Assembly: GCF_030867095.1 (NCBI RefSeq)
Contig: NC_081824.1
Location: 148,395,433-148,459,432, forward strand
Direction: 5' to 3'
DNA length: 64,000 nucleotides
Source: Alligator mississippiensis
Taxonomy: Eukaryota > Chordata > Crocodylia > Alligatoridae
The translations under genes were made by a program, and so were the position numbers. How positions within the stretch are numbered: position 1 is the stretch's first letter; the number at the start of each line of letters is the position of its first letter. Of the stretch, positions 35,537 to 45,187 are shown one piece after another. The notes beneath the pieces were generated by a model. That model was not told the DNA's origin, did no database searches, and saw nothing but the letters and a program-made list of their open reading frames with translations.

Positions 35537-37198
35537 CATCTCCAATTGTCCCCTCCCTCAGAGGAGGCTTCAAAATGCGTTCTCTAAACTGGGATTAATT
35601 CTGCACTGCATGCACTATGGATGCTATATCCCTAACAAAATTACATGGCCAATACCTATACTATATGATAACATAACAAAGTACCACCAACACCCTTAGA
35701 GTAGAAGTGGCATCACTGGGGTTATATTTATTGTGTCCTGTGGGATGCACAAACACCAGATTTTTTTTGTTAAGAATGTTATTTTCCAGCTGGCAACTGA
35801 CAACCTGGGCTCAAGCTGCTCACTTAGTATCCCCAGTAAGAAAGATTCTGCATGTCTGTTTATATCCTTTGGGCAATTCCACTGTTTTCAAATGATTACC
35901 AGAGGGTAACAATATTGTTTAGCAGGTTAAATTTGAAGTCACCCTCAGGAGACAATGAAGATGCACAAAAGTGATTGAACACTTAGTTTGGCCTATTGAA
36001 GCATTATAACATGTGATATTGAGAAGGAAATAATCTATTTTGCATCTCATATTACAGCTTGAGTTTGCTGCAGTAAAAAATAACACCCCCCCAAAAAAAA
36101 TCCCTAAAAAATATTATTTTTTTGCAGGTATAAAATTAGTTCATTTTATACTTGAACATACATGCCATAAAGATAGAAATTCATAATTTTATTTTTCAAA
36201 ATTACTCTTCAGAGTTGTACTAACCCTAAATTAAACTGGTGCCTCATATGTGCTCATGGGAAGATCAGAGAGGGATTCTCTTGGAGGGGACCTGTTGGGG
36301 CACCTAGTATAAAGCATTTGAATTCACTGAAATTTTCCCTATATTTTTAATTAGAAAATTCCAATTTAAAAGTACATTAACAGAACATTAGATAGCACAG
36401 GTAAGCACTTACATCTGTACTCCTTTTTGTGTATTGTTTCTGCTAACTCTAGAATAATCAGAAAGAAACAATTAACTTTGGTTTTAAAAGGGAGAGAATT
36501 TCAGAATTATAATATTTCCAATTCACAGCACAAAATGGATGTTCAGATTAAACTAAATTGATTTTTGGAGACCTCTGTCTATTGTATATTATGGCACATT
36601 ATAACAGGTTTTCAGAGAATTTGCTTGGTTATCATTTTTAAAAAAGCATTTCTGACAAAGGCTGAAATTCACATTCAATATCAACCACTGTTTGGGTGGG
36701 CTGGGTTTATCTTTTTACCAAGTATTTCTCTAGCGACTACTGCAGTGGGTTGCCAATCATCTTCCTCCTCTGCCTCCTCCATGAGCATGGCTCTGACATG
36801 GTACCAGGTGTTAATTATATTAAACTCTCTAGACACTCTGGTTTGCTGAGAATTCAGCCCTATCTGAGCATTGCGAGTTTTTCCTTAATAAAGATCAGGT
36901 CCTTTAAATTGCTTTATAAAATCCTCTCACTAATTTAGGGATATTTTTAGCCATATTTGATCATTCCAGCCAGTATATAATTCATTTTTTTCTTTATTTT
37001 ATCTCAGGCCACAATATTAATTTTTAAATTAGTTGCAGGCATGTACATATCTGCTGGAACAACAATTACTTCACACCATATGATGACCGGAAAATAAGAG
37101 ACAAAGCATTTTAAGGGCCCAGTCCTACAGGAAGCTGGGTATTCTGACTGTGAACCAGAAAAACAATGTGCATGTTTTTAACTTTAAGCAAGGGGCAA
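35537..37198. other. no gene recognised
   Basis: This is AT-rich and unassigned, with short homopolymer runs near 35,761 and 36,085-36,123. Confidence 0.4.
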
Positions 37199-37375
37199 GG
37201 ATTTCTTATGGTGATATCTTTTATGGGACCAAATATGCAGTTGGGTAAAGTTAGACGAATTCTTTCAAGTGCAAGAGTCTTCCTCAGATTTTGAATGTCT
37301 TGCATTCAAAAGCTTGTTTAATCCTATCCCAACTACATAGTTGGTTCCATAAAAGATATTACCCTAAGAAATCCT
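37199..37375. repeat. head-to-head SINE-like pair forming an inverted repeat
   Basis: The left arm 37,199-37,276 and right arm 37,298-37,375 (78 bp each) are reverse complements with scattered mismatches and a 21-nt spacer. Each arm is the 'AAAGCTTG...TAGTTGG...ATAAAAGATATTACC' module of the reptilian SINE-like family. The right arm continues past 37,375 with 'AATTTCTGGACCATCATGG'. Confidence 0.8.
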
Positions 37376-37908
37376 CACCTCTCACATAATTTCTGGACCA
37401 TCATGGCTAAAACATCACTTAATTTTAATCGCATGAATACTTTCACCAAAGTCAATGAATGTATTCCAGGGCTTAAAATAAGCATGCATTTAAATGTTTT
37501 GCTGTACTAGTACACAGAGTCAAGCCCACCCACATTCGCTTACATATATACTTTTTCAATGGGCATTTTACTGTGAAATAAAAAATATTGTGAAAGGCTG
37601 AGCTCATTCCTGTCAGCTTAGGGTGTCTTAATGCCAGTTATTTTTGGGCCAGTGAAAAAAGAAATCTAACATGTTGCAAAATTCTTAATCATGTTTACCC
37701 ACATGATGTGAGATCATGAAGAGTTTCTTTGCGTCACTGTGGCCTAGAACCAAATCCTACAGAAGTCACCAAGAGTCCTATTAGCTTCAGTTGAAATGGA
37801 TTAAGGTCAATATTGTGGGCTATCAACAGGATTCTTTTTATACTCATTAGATTTTAGTTGCAACTGAGTTTGTACCACTGATTTTGATGCCTTGCTTAGA
37901 ATGTATTA
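37376..37908. other. no gene recognised
   Basis: This is unassigned, apart from the end of the SINE-like tail at about 37,390-37,412. Confidence 0.4.
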
Positions 37909-38415
37909 GTTATAGAGAAGTAAGGCTGGAAGGAAACTCCAGAGGGCATGTAGTGCAACCCGCTGCCTGAGGCAGGATCAGCCCAATCCAAACCATCCTG
38001 TACAAACCATAATCTAAATGCTACATAAAACTACCATCAATCCTGAAACAGCACAGACCAAACACCCTAATCTGCCACAGGTAAAGCAGGGGAACCATGG
38101 CAGCTAATGTCCTGCTTCTATGAAATGTTGTCAATATATGTTCAATAAATTCCAGGTAGAGGGCCACACTGCCCGTTACAGAAGAAGGCAAAACCCCCCA
38201 CAGTCTGTATCAATTTGACTATGAGGTCAAATTCCCTCCTGATCCCAAATATGGCAATTGGTCTGACCCTCAGCAGAAGGTCAAGACCCTCTGTTCAGGA
38301 ACCTCTGGCTTTGGTCCCAGAAGGAGCATTGGAAAACTCCAGTCAAAGTCCCCAGCCTTGGTGGTAGCCAAGACCCAATGCCTCAGGGAAGGCTAAAAAA
38401 CACCCTGAAACACTT
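37909..38415 (-). repeat. CR1 long 3'-UTR copy
   Basis: This is a minus-strand CR1 3' end. The terminus at the left reads 'AGTAAGGCTGGAAGGAAACTCC', and the sequence then runs about 500 bp into the UTR. It is the best reference in the window for the long-3'-UTR subfamily. It is collinear with 7,431-7,875 (inverted) and includes the short UTR portion missing there between 'CTGCCTGAGGCAGGATCA' and 'CTGCCACAGG'. It ends abruptly near 38,415. Confidence 0.8.
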
Positions 38416-38777
38416 CAGTTAATTGTAACGCATCTGACATAGATCTGGGGCAGGAAAACTATTTTCCCATGGGGTGGTACCCAGACCAGGCTATTTTTTT
38501 CTCTTGAAGGAATGGGGATAGAAAAAGGAATCATTATTAAGCTGATAATTTAAGATAAAGTGTGCATCCTCCTTTCTCTTTACATGTTTCGGATCCACTC
38601 TGGTTTGCACACTGACAGTGTGAAATGCCCTGAAAGACCTTAGTCATGCTGCCTGGGCCTGGCTCTTCTGCTCACACCCGCTGGTGAAAGTCTCGCCTTT
38701 CAAAGCTGGTCTACCTCTGCTACCCAGTGGTTCCAAACCCAGGTATCACCTTTAGACATCCTTGCCTCTGCCTAGAG

Positions 38778-39578
38778 CAGTGGTTGATTGTGGAGCCTCT
38801 GGCAGTTGATCTGAGGCTGAGGGCTGCCCAGCAGGTCAGTCTGTGGGGGAGGGAAGGGGCGGGGGCCAGATTGAGGTCCCCGTGGTGAGGGAGGGAATGT
38901 GGCACAGGCAGGAGCAGGGGCTGAGGTGAGTTGGGCCTAGGTGGGCTGGGTGGTGGGAGGATCAGAGCCCAGGTGGCTTGTGCAGGGCTACAGGGGGCTC
39001 CCACCACTATGCGCATCATGGCAGAGGCCCGGGGAGCACGTGCTCCACCATCTGTGCATGGGGTGGAAGCAGCTGCTGCTGTGCACTGCGCTTTGCATCC
39101 CGAGCCCTGATGTAGCTGCCCCAGGAGTGTCGGGATGCACGTGGCATCGGGCTGCAGCAGGGCTCAGGGCACAAAGCACAGCGGCAGCCACCTCCACCCT
39201 ATGCACAGATTGTGGGGGCACATGCCCCCTGGGCCTCTGCCAGGGTGTGCACTGCAGCAGGAGCTCCCCTGCATGCCTGGATGAGCCACCCGGGATCTGA
39301 TCCTCCCATCACCTGGCCCAGCTGGGGCCCCACTCACCCCTGCCCCTGCCTCGGCCTCTGCCCCACTCCTCCGCTCATTGCAGGGGCAGTGAGATTGCTT
39401 GTATACTTAAAGTGCAATGCAGGATCTACTGCATGCTACCCCCTGCCCCTCCCTGCCCCTTCCCTCCCCAACAGACTGACCTGCTGGGTGGAGGGTGGGG
39501 GTGGGAGCGCACAGTAGATCCTGGATTGCACTTTAATTAAAAAAGTGATCTCATACTTTAAAAGGTTGGAGACCGCTG
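38778..39578. mobile_element. 801-bp hAT element with intact 8-bp TSD
   Basis: Flanked by GCCTAGAG on both sides (38,770-38,777 and 39,579-39,586). The termini are CAGTGGTTGATTGTGG at the left, and CAGCGGTCTCCAACC when the right end is read in reverse. Sub-terminal blocks are also inverted: 'CAGCAGGTCAGTCTGTGGGG' near 38,829 and its complement near 39,465. The interior is GC-rich and non-coding, and its module near 39,150-39,370 recurs in the next element. A hAT-like end (CAGTGGTTCCAAACCC, about 38,725) just outside belongs to another insertion. Confidence 0.9.
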
Positions 39579-39977
39579 GCCTAGAGCAAAGGGGGAAGGA
39601 AGCCAAGTGGAGGGGGGGGGGGGTGGCCATGTGACCCTCACAACACTTCAGCTCAGGCACAGGGTATGTTTCTCTCATTCCTTCCCCTTCCTTCCCTGTT
39701 GCTTGCTGCCTCCCCATGGCTGCCAGCAAGCCAGGACCCACCCCACCTTGACTACAGCCAGTGATTCAGGGCCTTGTAACACCTTATGCTGTCAGCTGCA
39801 CGCATGTTGTTCAGTGTTAGTGCTAGCTTGAGTTTGGACCAGTCACACCCTTACTCTGGAAATGTTCTCTGACTGTCCCCCACCTGCACAGCTGTGACTT
39901 GCCACCAGAGGCCTTGTGAGCCGGCGCAAGGCTAGGAGCTGGAGCTGTGAGTTGCAACTCCATACCTTTCTAAGTTG
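39579..39977. other. no gene; G-run
   Basis: A poly-G run lies at about 39,613-39,622. No exon is recognised between the two GC-rich elements. Confidence 0.4.
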
Positions 39978-41093
39978 CTCGTCTCCATAACTTGCTAAGT
40001 TGGAGATCACTTTTTGAATTACAGTACAACCCAGGATCTACTGGGCACTGGTGCCACTCACCTCCTGCCCAGAAGGGGCCCACTGGGTGGTGGGGCGTGG
40101 GCGCTGGTGCCTGGAGGGAGTGGGGCAGAGGCAGGGACAGGAATGAGTGCTCTGGGCAGAGGTGGCTGCTGCTGTGGACTGCCCGCTGCACTTGGAGCAT
40201 AGGTGGGGGGGCATGGCCCCCTGAGGCCTCCACTGGGCTGCACCCAGCAGCGGGAGCCCCCTCACACACCCCTGGACCATGGAGAGTCCCAGACTCATCT
40301 GGGCTGGGGCCCAACCCCACTTTTGTGCCACTGTTGCGCTGAGCCATGCCTGCACGGAGGCCAGACACATGTGACATCGGGCCCCAGCCCAGCCTGGTCT
40401 GGGACTCTCTGTGGTCTGGGGGGCATGTGGGGAAAGCCTCCCAGTGGAAGCCTTGGGGGCTCATGCACCCACCCCCCACACACACACCTGTGCTCCAGGT
40501 GCAGTGGGCAGCCCCAGCAGCAGCTGCCTACACCTGGTGCACAGATTGGGAGGGTATGGGACCTTGCAGCCATCACCAGGCTATGTTCTGCGGTGGGAGT
40601 GGCCACCTCACATGTGCCCCTAGATGACCAGATTTTCCCAGACCCGGCTGGCCCATGGCCAACCCCACAGGAGTCCTGCTGCTGAACTGAGCTGTGCCGA
40701 CACGTGGCTAGCTGCAGCAGGGCTTGAGGTGCAGCAGCAGCTGCCTCCACACCCACAGAGATGGGAGGCACATGCCCCCAGGGCCTCTGCAGGGGTGTGC
40801 CCAGTGGCAGGAGAATGGGGGAGCCCCCCAGGCTCCAATCCTCCCATCACCCGGCCAAGCTAGGTCCCCACTTACCTTCCGCTGTTCCTGGCTGGGCCGC
40901 ACAGTCAGTCCCTCACTGCGGGGGCCTCGATCTGGCCCCTGCCCCTTCCCTCCCCCACAGACTGACCTGCTGGGCTGGGGGGGGGGGATGCACACATGCA
41001 CATGTGCCCAGCAATCCCCCTGTAGCTCAGTATTGACCACAATAAGCTCCATGATTGATCTGTATACTGCAGCTGATGGGTTGGGGACCACTG
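39978..41093. mobile_element. second GC-rich hAT of the same family
   Basis: The left side ('GTTGGAGATCACTTTTTGAA...CAGGATCTACTG') is the complement of the right end of the 38,778-39,578 element. The right side ends GGGTTGGGGACCACTG, preceded by 'CCACAGACTGACCTGCTGGG'. A module starting 'GGCACATGCCCC' and running to 'CCTCCCATCACCCGGCC' (40,752-40,880) repeats 39,205-39,350 in direct orientation, with a third partial copy at 40,195-40,320. No target duplication is seen at the left, so that end may be rearranged. The open frames inside are compositional. Confidence 0.7.
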
Positions 41094-41291
41094 AATTAGA
41101 GGGCTGGTGTGTCAGGACAGGCTTCTATCCCTGCCCTTGGGACAGGGGTGTGAGAGATCCTGGGATACTGGAGGACTTCATTTTGGGCTGCACATCTGTG
41201 GGGAGTGGCCACACCTAAATGGACCAGGATCTGGATAGTGCAGATCAGAGATAATCCTGCCCTGGAGTGGCCTCACTTTGAGCTACACAAA

Positions 41292-41572
41292 GGCCGTGTC
41301 TACATGAGACAGTTGTTATCGTCCAGTCATTTATTTAGTACTTCTGTATACAGCTGTATAGGAGCTGTGCAGTAACAACTGCACAGTCATTTAGTACTTG
41401 CATATATGAGTACTAAAGGACTGCGCAGTAATTGTACCGCAGTATCACAAAACGGCTTTTAGGTGACGCTGAGCAGCTTGTTACCACTGTGCAGTAGTGT
41501 CACACTGTGCTTTGTGCCACTGTGCAGTAGTACCAAACTCCTGCACAGTCACCGTCTAATGTAGACCAGGCC
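41292..41572. mobile_element. TCTACAT-type MITE
   Basis: The termini are GGCCGTGTCTACATGA at the left, and GGCCTGGTCTACATTA when the right end is read in reverse. AAA flanks both sides (possible 3-bp duplication). Internal repeats of CTGTGCAGTAGT match the hairpin MITE at 32,014-32,276. It lies about 300 bp upstream of the CpG island. Confidence 0.75.
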
Positions 41573-41884
41573 AAAGAGTACTTCACCCCACTTTAAGGTG
41601 TTAAATGGGCAGACAAGCAGGCAGTCAAGTGCTCCAGGAGCAGCCCCAAATGCCTCGGTCACAAGGCCCCCAAGCACAGGCCGTGAGCCTCTCTGCCACT
41701 TCCCCTGTCCCTTGCCCCCTCCCAGTAGCGGCGACAGCCCAGGAGCCCCACACTTTAGGGCCCGCCCCCAGCTTTTATTTTATTTTTGGGGATGGGGGGT
41801 GAAGTTTTTGCAAGGAAGTGGCTCTCTTTGCATTGGAACACTCGGCTATTTATCTGCTTCCCCCAAAGGAGATTTAAAAGACCC

Positions 41885-42371
41885 ACGCTACAACCGCGGT
41901 GGGTCCCCCCAGTGACTCCGTCGCCCAGCACCGCGAGGGCCAGCGCCGCTCCCCCCACCCCCACGGAACGCCCGGGCGCAGCTGAAATTCAGCACCAGGG
42001 ACAGCTCCGCGCGCACTCCGCGGGGCGGGGCGGGGCGGGGCGGGGCGACCCGAGGGACCGAGCGGGTTGGAAGGTGGGCGGCACCTCCCCCGGGGGGCGG
42101 GGCGGCCGTAGGCCCCGCCCCGCCGTCCCCTCCCTACCAGGCGCCGGGCGCTGCGGCGATCATTGGCTGCATGTGGTACTTGGAGATGCTGAGCTGGAGC
42201 CTTCCCCCCATGGCCCTGCACGCGCGCAGGGGCGGGGGGGAGCGCGGGGCCGGGCGGGCGGGGAGCGGCGGCCCCGGCGCCTGCCTGCCCGAGCCGCTGG
42301 AGCTGCTGGGCTGCTGCCTGCGGCCGGCGGCGGCGGCGGCAGCGGCGGAGCCGGGCCGGGGGGAGCGGGGC
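41885..42371 (+). promoter_or_regulatory. CpG-island promoter with tandem GC boxes
   Basis: CpG density rises sharply here against an AT-rich background and stays high through the following exon to about 42,745. Tandem GGGGC units at 42,018-42,043 form overlapping GC (Sp1-type) boxes. A second GC-box cluster (CCCCGCCCCGCC) is at about 42,113. ATTGG, an inverted CCAAT box, lies at about 42,163. No TATA box is evident near the exon. The CCAAT box just before the upstream ATG at 42,171 suggests that transcription starts downstream of it. The transcription start itself cannot be fixed from sequence. Confidence 0.75.
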
Positions 42372-42756
42372 ATGATGGCGGAGGGCGGCGGGCTGGGGCT
42401 GGGGCTGGGGCTGCGGCTGCCGCCGTCGCTGCTGGAGGCGGCGCGCTGCCGCTACGAGAGCCTGCAGATCTCGGACGACGTGTTCGGCGAGTCGGGGCCG
42501 GACAGCAGCGGGAACCCCTTCTACAGCACCTCGGCCGACTCCCGCTCCGCCTCCTCGCACGACGAGGAGGGCGACGCCGGCCCCGAGCTGCCCACCGGCG
42601 CCGCGGGGCAGGCCGAGGAGGAGCGCGGCCGGGCCGGGGCGCGCCGCGGGCGGCGGCCCAAGGGGGGCGCCCCCGGGCAGGACGAGCAGGAGGACGAGGG
42701 CGGCTGGAGCCAGGCGCTGCGAGACGTCCCGGCCCCGCGCTTCAAGGATAGCTGTG
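42372..42756 (+). CDS. first coding exon, unidentified gene (partial)
   Basis: This is a plus-strand frame inside the CpG island that ends at a GT donor (TGTG|GTAATT) after one base of a codon (phase 1). I chose the ATG pair at 42,372/42,375 because the second has A at -3 and G at +4. The frame stays open upstream to 42,171, with other ATGs at 42,186 and 42,210, so a longer N-terminus is possible. The roughly 128-residue product has a Gly/Leu run ('[20 protein letters not shown]') and a Ser/Asp-rich segment ('[15 protein letters not shown]', '[20 protein letters not shown]'). An acidic and Arg-rich stretch follows, then '[17 protein letters not shown]'. I see no signal peptide or membrane segment. 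The middle segment is low in simple repeats and looks like conserved protein. I do not recognise the gene. Later exons must lie downstream, probably outside the window. Confidence 0.6.
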
Positions 42757-42785
42757 GTAATTGGGGGGATAGGGTGGGGTGGGAA

Positions 42786-43552
42786 GGACAGATATGCCAG
42801 ACGTGCATGCGGACATGACATACATGAGACTCATGTTCCTGCTCAGAGATATGCCAGACATGCATGCGGACAAGAGCATACACGACATACGTGTGAGACA
42901 TGGACGTGGGACTCGCGTTTTTCCCCCCCCCCCACCCGAAGAAGCCAGTGGCAGGGGTGGGGGGCAGGGGGTGGCAAGTGCACAGTCACCAGCACTAGGC
43001 AGGCCCTGCGGGAGTGGCCGTGGCCACTCCGCCTGGCTCCACGAGGCCCCCCAAAGCGCAGGGCCCAAGGTGGTCACCCTGATTTTCCCTCCCCTCACCC
43101 CCCGGGAATGGCCTTGGTGGACATGCATGAGATGCAGACATGAGACTAGTCATTTCCCACCCCCCCAACAGAGATATGGCAGACATGTGGATGCAAGATG
43201 CATGGGCATGAACATGCACAACGCGTGGACAGGACAGGAGGGTGTGAGCATGTGACATGAAGACATGAGACACAAACCTGAGACACACAGACACATACGA
43301 CCAACATGAGATGTGCAGGCATGTTGAGATGCAGATGTGAGATGCATGTTCCCCCCCCAGCATAGATATGACAGATATGCGAACACAAGACACATGGATG
43401 CGGACATGCATGATATGCAGAGTGAGACGCAGACATAAGACACAAACACGTATGACTGACATAAGACGCACAGACACACAGCAGACAAGACATGCAGACA
43501 TGTGGACACAGACACATGGACACACACACAATGGACACAGACACTGATGTGC
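42786..43552 (+). repeat. degenerate GACATG-type minisatellite at intron start
   Basis: The stretch is dominated by short imperfect units such as AGACATG, GCAGACATG, CACAGACAC and GATATGCCAGACATGCATGC. Two longer units (42,786 and 42,846) begin with nearly the same 26 bases. A GC-rich unrelated block (about 42,945-43,110) interrupts the array. Array text resumes at 43,130 and decays into CACAGACACATGG repeats near 43,500-43,550. It starts about 30 bp after the splice donor. Shadow open frames on the minus strand (Cys/Val/His-rich) are artefacts of the repeat. Confidence 0.75.
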
Positions 43553-44842
43553 ACAGACTTTCTCAGAGCTCTGGATCTGTGGTCCTAGCTGGGTCCCAGC
43601 CTGTACTGATGGATGCAATCCCTGGGCCCAGGTGCCATGACTGAAATGAAATGGTGTGTGTAATAAGAGGGGAGGAGAGGGGGGGGAGACCTGCCCCCAT
43701 CAATGCTTCTGTCTCCTGTTCTGCTCCTCAGAGCCACAGGCCACCTTATGCCACTCTGTGTTGCTTTGGAAGCTAGAAGCCCTGCTCAGCCACTGCCTTT
43801 CAGGATGCTGGTAGTGTGTGGGATAACAAAGACAGCATGCTGCTATGTAAAAGGGCAGGGGGTGGTACAGAGCAACAAAGCGACTTGCCTCAGGTCATGA
43901 AGGAAGTCAGTAGCAAATCTGGGAGCCAGGTGTGGATCCCTGGTGCTCACAAACCCCTCCTCAGTCCCAGGCAGCATTGTACAAGCCTTTGGCAAAGTAA
44001 ATCCTGAGAGATCTGGGAACTGATTTAATGTATTATAAGCAATGTATTGTGCGGAGCTTTTAATAGACCTGTGTGCATGACATGTCACATCACAATGGTT
44101 TTTAAGGAGCTGTGATAACCTATCAGTCAACAGTATTGAACAATCATGTTGTGTTTGTAGCCCAAGAAAGGGTTATGCAGGATGAAATATCACAGGCTGG
44201 GAATAGCTCAACCATAAAATAAAACTTACATATGCTTACAAGGCATACTAATCGAGAGCTTACCATGTGCTTCTAAACTGATGCCTTGCCCAATCTTGCA
44301 TTTTGCTAAATGCTGCTCCTGGCTTCTGATTCTTGATTGTCTTGGAATCTTGTGAGGCTTAATTAACATTGCTGATAACAGCTAAATGAAGATGCACGAG
44401 ATACACCAAGTGCACTTCAGCACACACAGTGCACCACAGTGGTTTAAAACAGAACTGGAGGAAGCAGTGTTTTGGTGGGGCTGGCACTAAAAAGAACCCA
44501 AGAGAAGTTAAACCCTTAGTACTACACTACAATAACATTATATTTTTGACTGACCTGTAAAAAGGCTGCCATTCAAAGCAACCCCTAAAATGCCTAGATT
44601 CCATGCAATATTGAGCATTCATGTACTGATGTAAAACTGCTTTGGCTCTTTAAAGAGATATCCAAAAAGGCCCTTTTGGATCTCTCTCCTTCCTAAACCT
44701 ATCCATATTAAGTATTTGGATAATAGGTTTCATGGATTAAATGAAGGTTGAAATTGTTAACACTTAATTTCTTTGCTTTTGCTGATTTATTTTATATATA
44801 TCATATATCTCATTCAAATGACTTCATATTTTATTCAAATGA
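43553..44842. other. no exon recognised; putative intron 1
   Basis: This is unassigned sequence. G-rich runs occur at about 43,668-43,690. Confidence 0.4.
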
Positions 44843-44929
44843 CTCATGATTTTATACACACACACACGAATATTTTATATATATTTTATATATATAAAAT
44901 ATTCGTGTGTGTGTGTATAAAATCATGAG
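44843..44929. repeat. 87-bp palindrome with 42-bp perfect arms
   Basis: 44,843-44,884 is the exact reverse complement of 44,888-44,929, leaving a 3-nt centre. The arms hold a 12-nt AC run (left) matched by a GT run (right), flanked by ATAAAATCATGAG text. The core is AT-rich and could extrude as a cruciform. Confidence 0.92.
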
Positions 44930-45026
44930 CTAACGGGTCAGCAACTTCATTTCTTTTTTTCAAAGAAGCATTGAAACACTAATCCCATCCCCATTTATGC
45001 TAAAGGCAGAGCACTACTTTAAAGAT

Positions 45027-45090
<64 letters not shown>

Positions 45091-45187
45091 CAATCTTTAA
45101 AGTAGTGCTCTGCCTTTAACATAAATGGAGATGGGATTAGTGTTTCAAAAAAGGAAATTAAGTTGGTGATCTGTTAGCTCATGAATT
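44920..45187. repeat. imperfect inverted repeat with (TA)n centre
   Basis: The left arm (about 44,922-45,030) and right arm (about 45,089-45,187) are reverse complements. The matched text is 'AAACACTAATCCCATC', then 'CATTTATG', then AAAGGCAGAGCACTACTTTA. There is a 12-bp indel and a few substitutions. Between them is a (TA)n tract of about 55 nt (45,031-45,087). The left arm overlaps the right arm of the neighbouring palindrome at TCATGAG. Confidence 0.9.

Noticed and set aside
41786-42751. 321-residue plus-strand open frame in another phase
   Set aside because: It runs through the promoter and GC boxes and has a translation made of Gly/Arg/Ala strings. The phase with the Ser/Asp-rich segment and the donor is far more protein-like.
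41874-42821. 315-residue minus-strand open frame across the CpG island
   Set aside because: It is antisense to the exon, Pro/Ala/Arg-rich by composition, and has no recognisable domain. Long antisense frames are expected in very GC-rich DNA.
42786-43552. CRISPR-like array
   Set aside because: The units are degenerate and vary in length, with no spacers of constant size. The context is vertebrate.
43146-43554. Cys/Val-rich open frames of 132-134 residues, possibly a secreted cysteine-rich peptide
   Set aside because: They are direct translations of the GACATG/CACAGA minisatellite in several phases, so the Cys pattern reflects the repeat.
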